A program made the translations under genes and the position numbers. Shown here one piece after another: positions 7,711-17,616 of a stretch of DNA of 64,000 nucleotides; positions within the stretch are counted from its first letter, which is position 1; each line of letters opens with the position of its first letter. Below the pieces are notes generated by a model. It had not been told where the DNA came from, did no database searches, and worked only from the letters and a program-made list of their open reading frames with translations. This DNA is from Candidatus Neomarinimicrobiota bacterium (GTDB lineage Bacteria; Fidelibacterota; UBA2242; B5-G15): the NCBI GenBank assembly GCA_017656425.1, contig JACDNV010000001.1:62001-126000 (forward strand), given 5' to 3'.

Positions 7711-9030
7711 TCATTTATAAGCTATTAAACCTCTTGCACCGAGTTTTATTACATTGCTGTATTTACCTTTTATAGCATTTCTGGTATCTATAACAATTGA
7801 ACTATACTTTTGTATCATCTGGTAATCAATATTAGAATGGTCAGTTATTATTACCACAGCATCATATGATTTTAGTTTATCCTCATCTATATCAACTGAT
7901 CTTAAATCCTTTCCATCTAAAATAAATTTCCCTACATATGGATCATGATATTCTAAGGAAGCACCTCTTGCTTCAAGAAGTTTCATAACATCAAGCGCAG
8001 GAGACTCCCTTGTATCATCAACATCTCTCTTATAAGACACGCCAATTATCAGTATTTTCGAACCATTTATTGGCTTACCCTTTAAATTCAAACCATCGGC
8101 AACTAATGTCACAACATATTCTGGCATTGATGAATTTATCTCACCAGCCAGTTCTATAAATTTTGGATTATAATTTAACAGCTTCATTTTCCAACTTAAG
8201 TAAAAAGGATCAATTGGAATACAATGACCACCCAGTCCAGGACCTGGATAAAATTTCATAAAACCGAATGGCTTTGTCCCCGCCGCCTCAATTATCTCCC
8301 ATACGTCAACACCCAACCTATCACACATCAGTGCCATTTCATTAACGAGTCCAATATTTATAGAGCGGAATGTGTTTTCAAGCAATTTCACCATTTCAGC
8401 TGATTCTGTACATGAAACAGGTACCACTTTTTCAATAATTTGCTCATAAAGCAATTTTGCCATTTCTGTACAACTTTTTGTAATACCACCTAAAACTTTT
8501 GGGGTATTTTTAGTCTTGTAAATCGGGTTGCCTGGATCAACCCTTTCAGGTGAAAAAGCAAGGTAAAAATCTTTACCAACTTTCAATCCACTTTTTTCAA
8601 GCATTGGTAAGACAAGCTCCCGTGTCGTACCAGGATAAGTTGTACTTTCCAGAACGATTATCAAATCTCTGTGGATATACTTAGCAATTTCTTCAGTAGC
8701 AGCTATTATATATGAGACATCAGGATCCTTAGTCTTTCTCAGTGGAGTAGGCACACAAATTGAAATTGCATCAATATCCTCTATCACACTATAATCAGTG
8801 GTAGCCCTAAAAAGCTTTTTTTCAATTGCCAATTTTAAATCACTGTCATTGACATCAATTATATAATTCTCACCTTTATTAAGTTTATCCACTTTCTCTC
8901 TTGATACATCAATACCAATAACACTAAATCCCTCCTTCGCAAATTCAATTGCAAGGGGAAGTCCCACATATCCAAGACCTACTACTCCGAATTTTGCTTT
9001 TTTGCTTTTAATTTTTTTCTCTAATTCCAT
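7711..9030 (-). CDS. wbpA: UDP-N-acetylglucosamine 6-dehydrogenase (WbpA type)
   Basis: Cytosolic NAD-dependent dehydrogenase that oxidises the C6 of a UDP-sugar to a uronic acid, 439 aa. Rossmann motif GVVGLGYVGLPLA is at residues 15-27, the middle domain has LLENTFRSINIGLVNEM, and the active-site cysteine sits in GPGLGGHCIPIDP (about residue 260). GGHCIPIDP rather than GGSCFPKD marks the WbpA/WbpO branch acting on N-acetylated UDP-hexoses. The C-terminal domain has the GVSYKRDVDDTRESP signature. It follows rfbB by 2 bases, with its Shine-Dalgarno (TGGAG) inside the end of rfbB. It is the third gene of a tight cluster for surface-polysaccharide precursors. Confidence 0.9.
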   Translation of the reverse strand: MELEKKIKSKKAKFGVVGLGYVGLPLAIEFAKEGFSVIGIDVSREKVDKLNKGENYIIDVNDSDLKLAIEKKLFRATTDYSVIEDIDAISICVPTPLRKTKDPDVSYIIAATEEIAKYIHRDLIIVLESTTYPGTTRELVLPMLEKSGLKVGKDFYLAFSPERVDPGNPIYKTKNTPKVLGGITKSCTEMAKLLYEQIIEKVVPVSCTESAEMVKLLENTFRSINIGLVNEMALMCDRLGVDVWEIIEAAGTKPFGFMKFYPGPGLGGHCIPIDPFYLSWKMKLLNYNPKFIELAGEINSSMPEYVVTLVADGLNLKGKPINGSKILIIGVSYKRDVDDTRESPALDVMKLLEARGASLEYHDPYVGKFILDGKDLRSVDIDEDKLKSYDAVVIITDHSNIDYQMIQKYSSIVIDTRNAIKGKYSNVIKLGARGLIAYK

Positions 9031-9032
9031 TT

Positions 9033-10049
9033 CTACAGCTCCATCTTATAATGCTTTCTATAAAACTCGAGAAATTCACCACTTTTTAAAGGTCTCCACC
9101 AATCTTCATTATCCACGTACCATTGGATTGTATATTTTAGTGCCTCCTCAAAACTATGTTTGCTCTGCCAGCCCAACGAACGAAGCTTCGAATCATTAAG
9201 TGAGTACCTCCTATCATGACCCAACCTGTCCTCTACGTACTTAATAAGGCTCTCTGATTTATTTAAATATTTCAAAATTAATTTTGTGATTTCTATGTTC
9301 TGCTTTTCATTCCTTCCCGCAATATTATATACATCACCTACACTCCCGTTATGCAAAATAAATTCTATCGCATCACAATGATCTTTAACATATAGCCAGT
9401 CCCTGACATTTTTACCATCACCATATAAAGGTAATGGTTTATCCTCCAACGCATTGGTTACAAATAGAGGAATCAACTTTTCGGGATATTGATAAGGACC
9501 AAAGTTATTTGAAGCTCTTGTAATAATTACTGGCAAGTCATAAGTAACATAATATGAATATGCAAGCCTATCTCCACCAGCCTTACTTGCTGCGTAGGGG
9601 TTACTAGGTTTTAACGGAGACTCTTCAGTAAATGATCCTTCTTCTATGGAACCGTATACTTCATCAGTGCTTATCTGAATAAATCTTTCAATACCATACT
9701 TTTTGGTATTTTCAAGAAGAACATATACCCCATACATGTCGGTCTTGATAAAGCTCCCTGGATCACCTATACTTCTATCCACATGGCTTTCAGCAGCAAA
9801 ATTAATCAGAAAATTGGGTCTGTATTTTTTAAAAATTTCCTCAACAATTTCAAAATCGCATATATCGCCACGAATAAAGATGTAATCCTTTCTCTCCTCA
9901 AGATCTCTAAGATTTGCCGGATTACCTGCATAAGTCAACTTGTCAAGATTCACCACTTTAATATCATCATATTTTTCAAATATATAATGAATATAATTAC
10001 TTCCTATAAAACCACATCCACCTGTAACAAAGTAAGTTCTATCATTCAT
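9033..10049 (-). CDS. rfbB: dTDP-glucose 4,6-dehydratase
   Basis: Extended-SDR enzyme converting dTDP-glucose to dTDP-4-keto-6-deoxyglucose, the second step toward rhamnose and other deoxy sugars. At 338 aa it has normal length. Motifs: NAD-binding TGGCGFIGSNYI (residues 9-20), INFAAESHVDRSI, the dehydratase active site STDEVYGS (Asp-Glu pair), the catalytic YAASKAGGD, and NNFGPYQYPEKLIP. The ATG at 10049 directly follows the ugd stop codon, and its Shine-Dalgarno (AGGAG) lies in the last codons of ugd, so the genes are translationally coupled. The usual partners rfbA, rfbC and rfbD are absent from the window. Confidence 0.94.
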   Translation of the reverse strand: MNDRTYFVTGGCGFIGSNYIHYIFEKYDDIKVVNLDKLTYAGNPANLRDLEERKDYIFIRGDICDFEIVEEIFKKYRPNFLINFAAESHVDRSIGDPGSFIKTDMYGVYVLLENTKKYGIERFIQISTDEVYGSIEEGSFTEESPLKPSNPYAASKAGGDRLAYSYYVTYDLPVIITRASNNFGPYQYPEKLIPLFVTNALEDKPLPLYGDGKNVRDWLYVKDHCDAIEFILHNGSVGDVYNIAGRNEKQNIEITKLILKYLNKSESLIKYVEDRLGHDRRYSLNDSKLRSLGWQSKHSFEEALKYTIQWYVDNEDWWRPLKSGEFLEFYRKHYKMEL

Positions 10050-11375
10050 TTATTGACTCCTGTATTTTTCAATATTCCTCCCTACACAATCGTATAGAAA
10101 ACCTTCCTTTAAAACTGTTGCTGGATCGTAAATATTCCTAGCATCTATCATTATTGATTTTTTCATAACTGATTTAATGAATTTCAAGTTCATATTTCTG
10201 AATTCATTCCATTCAGTTAAAATAATCATTGCATCAGCATCTTTTAAAGCATCATAACTTGAAGAAACATAAGTCACTTGAGGAAATAACTTTCTCATCT
10301 CATCCATAGCCTTTGGATCATAAGCCTTTACCCTTCCACCCCTTGAAATTATTTCCCTGATTATATCAATTGCTGGAGATTCTCTTATATCATCAGTATT
10401 TGGTTTGAAAGATAGCCCAAGAATACCAATAGTTTTCCCTCTAAGCTTGGGAACAAATTTGAGTAATTTTTCAAATATTCTTCGCCTCTGCAACCTGTTT
10501 ACTTCAATAACAGCCTCTACGATTCTTGCCCTTGTCCCGGCTCTTTCGGCTATCTTTGTCAATGCCAGTGTATCCTTTGGGAAGCACGACCCACCAAAAC
10601 CTGGACCAGCATGTAAAAATTTTTGTGAAATCCTACCATCCAGTCCCATTGCTTTTGCAACAACCTGCACATCAGCTCCTACCTTTTCACAAATATCGGC
10701 AATCTCATTTATGAAAGAGATTTTGGTTGCAAGGAATGCATTTGAGGCATACTTAATCATTTCTGCGGTTTTTATATCAGTTGCAACAATCGGTGTTTCA
10801 ATAAGATACAAAGGACGATAAATGTCTCTCATTATCTCAAGTGCTTTTTCTGACTCAGTCCCAATTATTACTCTGTCAGGACGCATGAAATCTCCAACTG
10901 CAGAACCTTCTCTTAAAAATTCAGGATTCGATACAATCTCATATAATTCTCGTTTTACACCCTTTTCTAAAAGCATATTAATAATTTTTTCACCCGTTCC
11001 TACAGGAACTGTACTCTTAGTTACTATTACTTTAAAATCCTTAATAACATTTGCAATGGTTTCAACAACGTTAAAAACATAACTTAAATCCACATCTCCA
11101 TCATCCTTGGAGGGTGTGGGTACGGCTATGAAAATAACCTGACATTTATTGATTGCATCAGCCACATCAGTAGTAAATTTAAGCCTTCCCTTTTCAACAT
11201 TATTTTTAACAAGCTCTAACAATCCAGGTTCATAAATAGGTAAAATCCCATTTTTTAATTTCTCAATCTTTTCATCATCAATATCTGCACAAATTACTTC
11301 ATTGCCAAAGTCTGCAAGTCCTGTTCCGGACACAAGGCCAACATATCCAACACCAATCATTGCTATTTTTTGCAT
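10050..11375 (-). CDS. ugd: UDP-glucose 6-dehydrogenase
   Basis: NAD-dependent enzyme making UDP-glucuronate from UDP-glucose in two oxidations, 441 aa. Motifs: Rossmann MIGVGYVGLVSGTGLADFG at the N-terminus, VPTPSKDDGDVDLS, STVPVGTG, SNPEFLREGSAV, active-site cysteine in GPGFGGSCFPKDT (about residue 260) and GLSFKPNTDDIRESP in the C-terminal NAD/UDP domain. The GGSCFPKDT form separates it from the WbpA-type paralogue two genes downstream, so the locus encodes two distinct UDP-sugar oxidations. It is the first gene of the cluster, with 62 bases to the VWA protein gene upstream. Confidence 0.94.
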   Translation of the reverse strand: MQKIAMIGVGYVGLVSGTGLADFGNEVICADIDDEKIEKLKNGILPIYEPGLLELVKNNVEKGRLKFTTDVADAINKCQVIFIAVPTPSKDDGDVDLSYVFNVVETIANVIKDFKVIVTKSTVPVGTGEKIINMLLEKGVKRELYEIVSNPEFLREGSAVGDFMRPDRVIIGTESEKALEIMRDIYRPLYLIETPIVATDIKTAEMIKYASNAFLATKISFINEIADICEKVGADVQVVAKAMGLDGRISQKFLHAGPGFGGSCFPKDTLALTKIAERAGTRARIVEAVIEVNRLQRRRIFEKLLKFVPKLRGKTIGILGLSFKPNTDDIRESPAIDIIREIISRGGRVKAYDPKAMDEMRKLFPQVTYVSSSYDALKDADAMIILTEWNEFRNMNLKFIKSVMKKSIMIDARNIYDPATVLKEGFLYDCVGRNIEKYRSQ

Positions 11376-11437
11376 TGCAACCTCATATTTTACTCATTAT
11401 AAATTTCATAATAATCTGCGAAATTTATAAAAAATTC

Positions 11438-13537
11438 CTATAAGTAGCCTGTTCTTTTTCTCACAACCCATTCCACAACAAGAAGACCAACTATAATTAT
11501 CATAATCCACAAGGAATTGTAAAATCTCACAATTTTCGATTTACTTACTGTTTTTGTTTCCAATTCTATCCCATTAATCCAACTATTATCTTTATAAAAA
11601 TAAAATTTTCCTTTATTCCTTTTTGCTATTTCTTTTAACACATTTATATTCAAGCCTGTCTTTAGCTTTTCAATTTGAATATTCATTACTTCTACTAATA
11701 CAGTATCTCTTCCGAGTAACACATCATTTCTGTAACCTTCACCAATTAATTTATATTCGCCGGGATTTAATAAGCTCAAAGTTCCTCTGTACATATTATT
11801 ATTTAATTTAAGTTCCTGAATAAAATCAACTTCTCCCTTTTGATCAATCACTTCTACTTTAAATCTCCCATCATTTACTGGACTCCCGTCAAGCCCATAA
11901 ATAACTCCAGCCACATTTAATTTTTCGCCAGTATAGCATATGTTTTTGTCTAAGTTCAAATACACCTGCCTATTTCGATTGAAATCCATCATAAACTTCA
12001 CTGTCGTTATTAACAGGTCTTCAAAAAATCCCTCAGTTTCAGTTTCCAGTGTCATAAAGTACCATCTCCAGAAATCTTCACCTATCATTAGCAATAGTCT
12101 ATTATTTCTACTTATTGCAATAATAGGCATCTTTTTTATGCCCTGGGTTTCAAAAAAATATATAAAATCATCAGGTAGTGATACATAACTAAACAAGTAA
12201 CCAATCGGAGGAAGTCTTTTTATCGCTTTAGGAACGTTGTAATTAACTGACAAATTCCTCACAATCTGATGATCGGCACTACTTAATGAGGGATATACAA
12301 AATTCATTTTACCAGTCTTTAGTTTTATATTTTTTATAAACTCTCTATTTAATGTCTCAGGATCTATATTAGAATTTATTAGCAATACAATCGGGACATT
12401 TCTCATACTTTTTTTAATAAAATTGATCACAAAAATTGAGGAATTTCGACCTGGATATCCATTTAAAATGATTAGATCAGGCTTCTGCTTAAAAAATTCT
12501 TTTGCATAATCTGGTATCAATTTGCCATTATCAACAATGTTCAGAACTTCCGTATCATCTATTTTTTTTAGAATTAGTTTAATAAAACGACTGTCGAAAT
12601 CAGCATACGAATTAATTAAAAATATTCTTCTATTATTCCTTTTTACATTTACTACAATTTTTTTCACATTATTACCAGGATTTCTATCATTTTCAACTTT
12701 CAGAGCTATGTGATATTTAATAATTCCAGTTCTGCTGGGAAATAATCTATAGTTTATTTCTCCCAAGAGTTTACCTGTTTTATTTCTCAATATTAACGAA
12801 TCAACTAAATTTTTACCATCTTCGGATATTATAAGATATTTTCTTCCGGTAGCGCCGTCATCACTATAAATTATTCTCATAAAAAGCGTATCACCAAGTT
12901 TTATTGCACCTGGCGCAATAATCCTATCTATATATGGATCAGCCAATTTAATCGTATCGCCTATACCTATTGTAAAAAGGGGAAATTTCAAATTAGCGTT
13001 AAAAAATTCAGGCGCTTCACCGGCGTTATAATTACCGTCACTTATTAATACTGCAGCTGATATATTCTTATCATTAGCACTTTTATCAAGATATTTTAAC
13101 ACCGAGGACAGATTGGTTACATTACCATCAAAATTTAGCTCTTTAAGATTTCTATCATATACTTCGACTGTGTCAGCAAAAGTAAAATATCTAGCTCGAG
13201 CCTTTTTGTTAGATAAAAGTTCCCTAATAGACTCTAATGTTCGTATAAAATCATCTTTATTAAAACTTTTATGTTCCCTTATACTCATTGATTTATCAAT
13301 AAAAATACAGACTTCCGGTACCTGGTTCTTTTTATATTTAAAAAAAATGTCCGGTTTTAAAAGGACAAAAATGATTAATATCGCAGTAATTAATCTTATA
13401 ATAAGAATTATATGGTAATTTGGATAATATCTCCCCTTTATTCTTTTGAATGACAGCCATAAAGAGAAAATAAATAAGAGAATTATTAAAAAAGCAAAGA
13501 TACCATTATAATTGAAATAAACAGAAAAGTTTTTCAT
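11438..13537 (-). CDS. VWA-domain membrane protein (BatA/glutamine-amidotransferase-like)
   Basis: A 699-aa membrane protein. Two N-terminal spans (about residues 13-30 and 42-64) precede a von Willebrand A domain with an intact MIDAS start (FIDKSMSIRE, DxSxS) and VLISDGNYNAG. An Ig-like beta region follows, then an alpha/beta domain around residues 310-420 (IFLINSYADFD, LIILNGYPGR) like the class I glutamine-amidotransferase-like module of such proteins. A final beta region comes next, with one C-terminal span near residue 675 before the basic end RKRTGY. Related proteins occur with MoxR ATPases and DUF4159/DUF4175 proteins; a DUF4159-DUF4175 operon lies at 54-60 kb here. It starts 6 bases after tsaD. 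The function of the family is poorly defined. Confidence 0.72.
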   Translation of the reverse strand: MKNFSVYFNYNGIFAFLIILLFIFSLWLSFKRIKGRYYPNYHIILIIRLITAILIIFVLLKPDIFFKYKKNQVPEVCIFIDKSMSIREHKSFNKDDFIRTLESIRELLSNKKARARYFTFADTVEVYDRNLKELNFDGNVTNLSSVLKYLDKSANDKNISAAVLISDGNYNAGEAPEFFNANLKFPLFTIGIGDTIKLADPYIDRIIAPGAIKLGDTLFMRIIYSDDGATGRKYLIISEDGKNLVDSLILRNKTGKLLGEINYRLFPSRTGIIKYHIALKVENDRNPGNNVKKIVVNVKRNNRRIFLINSYADFDSRFIKLILKKIDDTEVLNIVDNGKLIPDYAKEFFKQKPDLIILNGYPGRNSSIFVINFIKKSMRNVPIVLLINSNIDPETLNREFIKNIKLKTGKMNFVYPSLSSADHQIVRNLSVNYNVPKAIKRLPPIGYLFSYVSLPDDFIYFFETQGIKKMPIIAISRNNRLLLMIGEDFWRWYFMTLETETEGFFEDLLITTVKFMMDFNRNRQVYLNLDKNICYTGEKLNVAGVIYGLDGSPVNDGRFKVEVIDQKGEVDFIQELKLNNNMYRGTLSLLNPGEYKLIGEGYRNDVLLGRDTVLVEVMNIQIEKLKTGLNINVLKEIAKRNKGKFYFYKDNSWINGIELETKTVSKSKIVRFYNSLWIMIIIVGLLVVEWVVRKRTGYL

Positions 13538-13543
13538 TAAAAA

Positions 13544-14545
13544 TTAAATACCAAGTTTTAAATTGGGAAATGGTGATATATTAAGCGGTGATGTATATCC
13601 TCTCTTTAACATTTCATATCCTGTATAAGCTATCATTGCTGCGTTATCGGTGCAATATTCAAGAGGTGGATAGTATAGTTTCACGCCTCTATTTTTTAAT
13701 TCTGTATTAAACATCTCTCTTAACCTGGAATTAGCAGCGACTCCACCTGCTAAAACCAATTTATCTACACCTGTAAACTCAATAGCTTTAATTGTATTGG
13801 TTAATAACATCTCAATTATAGCCTCCTGATACGACGCACATATATGATTTATATTGGTTTTTACCCAATTCATTCCTTTTTTCTTAACAAGATATAAAAG
13901 ACTGGTTTTTATCCCGCTGAAGCTAAAATCAAACTCCGATGATTTCAATTTTGCTCTTGGAAATGGATAAAAATCTTTTATACCAGATGCTGCCAATTTA
14001 TCTATTATTGGACCACCTGGATAGCCCAGACCGAGAATTCTTGAACCCTTATCAAAGGCTTCACCCACTGCATCATCTACACTACGTCCTATCAATTTAT
14101 ATTTACGAAACTCCTCAACATATATTAGCATTGTATGCCCACCGGACACCAGAAGACACATAAAGGGGTATTTTAAATCATAGCAACTTAGAAAGTTTAC
14201 CATAATATGGGCTTCAATATGATTTACAGCAATAAAAGATTTATTTAGAGTACATGCTATCCCCTTAGCAAAAGAAAGACCTACCAATAACGCTCCCATT
14301 AGCCCCGGACCATATGTTGCGGCTATTCCATCGACTCTATTTATATCTTTAATTGCTCCATTGATTGCATCCCTTGCAATCACTTCGATTAATCTTATAT
14401 GTTCTCGAGATGCAAACTCAGGTACAACACCCCCATATTCCCTATGCAGTATCTGAGAAGCTACAATATTTATCAAAACATTATTCTTATCTACAATAGC
14501 TACAGATGTTTCATCACAAGATGTCTCTATGCCCAAAACAATCAT
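13544..14545 (-). CDS. tsaD: tRNA N6-adenosine threonylcarbamoyltransferase
   Basis: Cytosolic enzyme that transfers threonylcarbamoyl from TC-AMP to A37 of tRNAs reading ANN codons, working with TsaB and TsaE. At 333 aa it is full length. The Kae1/TsaD signatures are clear: LGIETSCDETSVAIV at the start, VPEFASREHIRLI, the metal-binding NHIEAHIM, LLVSGGHTML, GEAFDKGSRILGLGYPGG, and VLAGGVAANSRLRE with the late CTDNAAMIAYTG. It is encoded 2 bases after ybbR and 6 before the VWA gene, in one minus-strand transcription unit. Nothing is missing from the active site. Confidence 0.96.
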   Translation of the reverse strand: MIVLGIETSCDETSVAIVDKNNVLINIVASQILHREYGGVVPEFASREHIRLIEVIARDAINGAIKDINRVDGIAATYGPGLMGALLVGLSFAKGIACTLNKSFIAVNHIEAHIMVNFLSCYDLKYPFMCLLVSGGHTMLIYVEEFRKYKLIGRSVDDAVGEAFDKGSRILGLGYPGGPIIDKLAASGIKDFYPFPRAKLKSSEFDFSFSGIKTSLLYLVKKKGMNWVKTNINHICASYQEAIIEMLLTNTIKAIEFTGVDKLVLAGGVAANSRLREMFNTELKNRGVKLYYPPLEYCTDNAAMIAYTGYEMLKRGYTSPLNISPFPNLKLGI

Positions 14546-14547
14546 AT

Positions 14548-15552
14548 TTATCTACTCCTAATTATCCTCAATTCAATGCTATCTGGTATAACCTCATAGG
14601 AGATAATATCATTCGGAACTTTTACCAGTGGTTGATACGAAATAACACCTCTCCTATATTGTTTCCTATAATCCCATGTAACTTCTATATCATCTTTGTT
14701 TGCTTCCTTTAAAATACTAACTGCAGATACAAGCTTTACATTGACTACAGGGGGGTTTGAATAGATTTCTACATCCGCAGGTTTATTTAATATTTTTACG
14801 GGAATATCTTTAACAACCAATTCACTGATCAAATCGACTTTTTGGTAACATTCTACATACTCATGTGACAATCTAATATTATAACCAACTGGTTTTATTA
14901 TCTTTAACTTTTCTTTAACATCTCTTATAGCGTTATTTATAACTTTTGATTCTGTAGTAAGCACCACGATTTCCTTTAAATAACTATGCGGTCCTTCAAC
15001 GGTAACAGTATCAGGATTAATTTCAAGGTCACCAATCTTCATATAACCAGGAGCTACATTTATTTTGATCACGGGAACAATGAGCAGTTCCTTCCTGACA
15101 TACTTGTCAAGTACAATTTCAACGGAATCAGGCCACACTATCTGATTGAAAGCTATGTTCGACTTCCTTGGATATATGATCTTTTCTGGATTTCCTACAA
15201 AATAAGAGTTTAAATCAAACTTGTAATAATAATTTATCCTTTGAATATCAAGTACGAATTTAAAGGAAGAACTTGGTGCTATAAGTAGGTATATTAAATC
15301 AAGTCCTCTTCCGGTAAATTTAGCTTTGACTTTACCGGGGACAAGATTCTTCAGTATTTTCCCTTCCTTAACATTGACCACATCCAATTTAACATCAAAG
15401 GTGTAGGAATATTCATTATTCAGTGCTGTAATAACCCAGATAAATAAAGTTATCAGAAGAATAGTAATCTTTGCTCTTATATCAATCGTAAAAAAGCTTT
15501 TTACTATCTGATAAAGTTTATTTTTTCTTTTTACACTTTTGTCAATTGCCAT
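14548..15552 (-). CDS. YbbR-domain protein (CdaR-like)
   Basis: A 334-aa protein with a basic N-terminus, one membrane span (about residues 28-45, ITILLITLFIWVITAL) and a long extracytoplasmic beta-rich region containing several YbbR-type repeats. Examples are the first repeat's KLDVVNVKEGK and later repeats with INPDTVTVEGPHSYLKEI and YSNPPVVNVKLV. YbbR proteins such as CdaR regulate the diadenylate cyclase CdaA in Firmicutes. Here no cdaA or glmM is adjacent; the neighbours are rpsA (separated by a terminator) upstream and tsaD downstream. A c-di-AMP role is therefore only possible. The start ATG has no strong ribosome binding site. Confidence 0.8.
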   Translation of the reverse strand: MAIDKSVKRKNKLYQIVKSFFTIDIRAKITILLITLFIWVITALNNEYSYTFDVKLDVVNVKEGKILKNLVPGKVKAKFTGRGLDLIYLLIAPSSSFKFVLDIQRINYYYKFDLNSYFVGNPEKIIYPRKSNIAFNQIVWPDSVEIVLDKYVRKELLIVPVIKINVAPGYMKIGDLEINPDTVTVEGPHSYLKEIVVLTTESKVINNAIRDVKEKLKIIKPVGYNIRLSHEYVECYQKVDLISELVVKDIPVKILNKPADVEIYSNPPVVNVKLVSAVSILKEANKDDIEVTWDYRKQYRRGVISYQPLVKVPNDIISYEVIPDSIELRIIRSR

Positions 15553-15565
15553 AAATAATGATAAG

Positions 15566-15594
15566 AAAAGGGCTTGGAAAAACCAAGCCCTTTT
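15566..15594 (-). terminator. Intrinsic terminator after rpsA
   Basis: A perfect 12-bp stem (AAAAGGGCTTGG with CCAAGCCCTTTT) around a 5-base loop, in the 72-base gap between the rpsA stop and the ybbR start. Read on the minus strand it ends in CCCTTTTCTTAT. It should end the cmk-rpsA transcript and separates it from the ybbR-tsaD unit, whose promoter would then lie in or just after this hairpin. Confidence 0.8.
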
Positions 15595-15624
15595 ATAATA
15601 TCATTTACTCAATTTTGACCATAA

Positions 15625-17613
15625 TCATTTTTCTGATTTTTTATCCTTATCTTCTTTGTCCTTATTTTTATTTTCGGACTCTTTTTTCACCTTCTTTGTA
15701 GATTTCTTTCGGGTGGTCTTTGCTCCTTTCTTTTTCTCCTCAGGTTTTTCTTCCTTTTGTGCACGTGTTTTTCCCTTAGGCTTCTCCGCTTTCTCTTTTG
15801 ATGCTTTCTTCTCTTGCTCTAATTCAGCTTTCCTAATTCTCTCTATTATTTCCTGTGGTATCTCTATCTTACTGGTAGCTTCCTTTACCTCCAATATATC
15901 TGCAATATCTGATTTTCTAGTTTTTCTACCCCCGCTAACCAATGTCAAAATAATTCTTTTCTCTTCTTTATTTAGATCCTGAACTTTTAACTTTACCTTA
16001 TCACCAACTTTTAACTTTTTACTGGTTTTTTTCCCAGTAATAACTTCAGGCAATAGTACAATACCTTCTATCCCAAACTGCAATTTCACCCAGGCAACTT
16101 GCTCACCGACTCTATCTATCTCAGCTTCAATTATTGCCCCTGGCACATACAATTCTTCAAGAGTTGGCCATGGATCCTCTTCGACCTGCTTCATTCCAAC
16201 TGTAATTCTTCTTGCATCTTTATTTATATCTAAAATTTTCACTTCTACTTCCTGTCCTCTCTTTAGTACCTCACGGGGGTGATTGATCTTTTTCGTCCAA
16301 GAAATATCGTCGATCGACAGGAATCCATCAATATTTTCATCCAGTTCAATAAAAGTACCACTTGACAGAATTTTTTTAACTACACCCTTATATATTCCAC
16401 CAACTTTAAACTTCTCATCAATTCCCTCCCAGGGATCTGGAAATAGCTGCTTATATCCCAATGAAATTTTTCTTTCTTCAGGATCAATACTTAATACCTT
16501 CGCTTTCACTTCATCACCTATCTTAAACAGCTCAGATGGGTGCCTTATATGCTGCGTCCATGACATCTCGGAAACATGTATCAAGCCCTCAATGCCTTTT
16601 TCAAGCTCAACAAATACACCATAATTAGTCATATTGACAACTTTTCCCTTTACCTCTGATCCAACAGGGTATTTTTGCTCTATACCTTCCCACGGATGTG
16701 GCTGAAGTTGTTTTAAACCAAGAGAAACTCTCTGTTTTTCAGGATCAAAATCAATAACTTTTACTTTTATTTCCTGATCCAGCTGAACAACTTCGCTCGG
16801 ATGATTTACTCTTCCCCAGGACAAATCAGTTATATGTAACAACCCGTCAAGACCACCTAGATCAACAAAAACACCGAAATCAGTTATATTCTTTACCCTA
16901 CCGGTTAGTGTCTGTCCAACTTTTATTTTAGATAATAACTCTTCACGCTTTTCCTTAAGATCCTCTTCTAGCAGTACTTTTCTACTTAAAACAATATTTT
17001 TTCTCTTTTCATTCAGTTTTACAATTTTAAACTTGAAAGTCTTTCCTACATAGGAATCAAAATCAACAACGGGGCGAACGTCAATCTGTGAACCCGGGAG
17101 AAATGCATCAATTCCCATAACCTTAACAACCATACCTCCCTTTACCCTACCTTCAATTTTACCTTCAATCACTTCACCTTTATCATATATCTCACGAATT
17201 CGCTCCCATACCCTCATAAAATCCGCTTTTCTTTTCGAAAGTATCATCTGTCCATTTTCATCCTCAAGAACTTCAACAAACACTTCTATCTGGTCACCAA
17301 TTTTTGGAAGATCACTCTCGTCAAACTCATATCTTGGAACTATACCTTCTGTCTTAAATCCTACATCAACGACTACAACATCTTCCCCAATAGAAACAAC
17401 CCTTCCAATCAATCTTTGTTCGTCCGATACCTCCCTCAAACTACTTTCGTATATTTTAAACTCCTCTTTATCAAGTTTTTTCTCAATTTTCTTCAACTCA
17501 TCAAGTGTAACTACTTTTACTTCCGCCTCGTATGGACCACTTTTTATTTTTTCAGTTCTGATAGGATTTACCTCTTCTATGGCTTCTTCTCTTTCTCTTC
17601 TAATATCCGTCAT
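15625..17613 (-). CDS. rpsA: 30S ribosomal protein S1
   Basis: RNA-binding ribosomal protein that helps dock mRNA on the 30S subunit. The 662-aa protein has six S1 domains at roughly residues 65-135, 150-215, 235-303, 320-390, 405-475 and 490-560. Domains 3 to 5 are nearest the consensus (for example TGRVKNITDFGVFVDLGGLD and HITDLSW). The last 90 residues are a Lys/Glu-rich tail (KPKGKTRAQKEEKPEEKKK and more), which makes it longer than the 557-aa E. coli protein. It follows cmk by 3 bases, the classic cmk-rpsA pairing. The ATG at 17613 is preceded by AAAGGAGGTG, a strong Shine-Dalgarno. Confidence 0.95.
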   Translation of the reverse strand: MTDIRREREEAIEEVNPIRTEKIKSGPYEAEVKVVTLDELKKIEKKLDKEEFKIYESSLREVSDEQRLIGRVVSIGEDVVVVDVGFKTEGIVPRYEFDESDLPKIGDQIEVFVEVLEDENGQMILSKRKADFMRVWERIREIYDKGEVIEGKIEGRVKGGMVVKVMGIDAFLPGSQIDVRPVVDFDSYVGKTFKFKIVKLNEKRKNIVLSRKVLLEEDLKEKREELLSKIKVGQTLTGRVKNITDFGVFVDLGGLDGLLHITDLSWGRVNHPSEVVQLDQEIKVKVIDFDPEKQRVSLGLKQLQPHPWEGIEQKYPVGSEVKGKVVNMTNYGVFVELEKGIEGLIHVSEMSWTQHIRHPSELFKIGDEVKAKVLSIDPEERKISLGYKQLFPDPWEGIDEKFKVGGIYKGVVKKILSSGTFIELDENIDGFLSIDDISWTKKINHPREVLKRGQEVEVKILDINKDARRITVGMKQVEEDPWPTLEELYVPGAIIEAEIDRVGEQVAWVKLQFGIEGIVLLPEVITGKKTSKKLKVGDKVKLKVQDLNKEEKRIILTLVSGGRKTRKSDIADILEVKEATSKIEIPQEIIERIRKAELEQEKKASKEKAEKPKGKTRAQKEEKPEEKKKGAKTTRKKSTKKVKKESENKNKDKEDKDKKSEK

Positions 17614-17616
17614 TAC

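Noticed and set aside
10405-10821. Plus-strand 138-codon frame
   Set aside because: Lies wholly antisense inside ugd, whose protein sequence is unambiguous.
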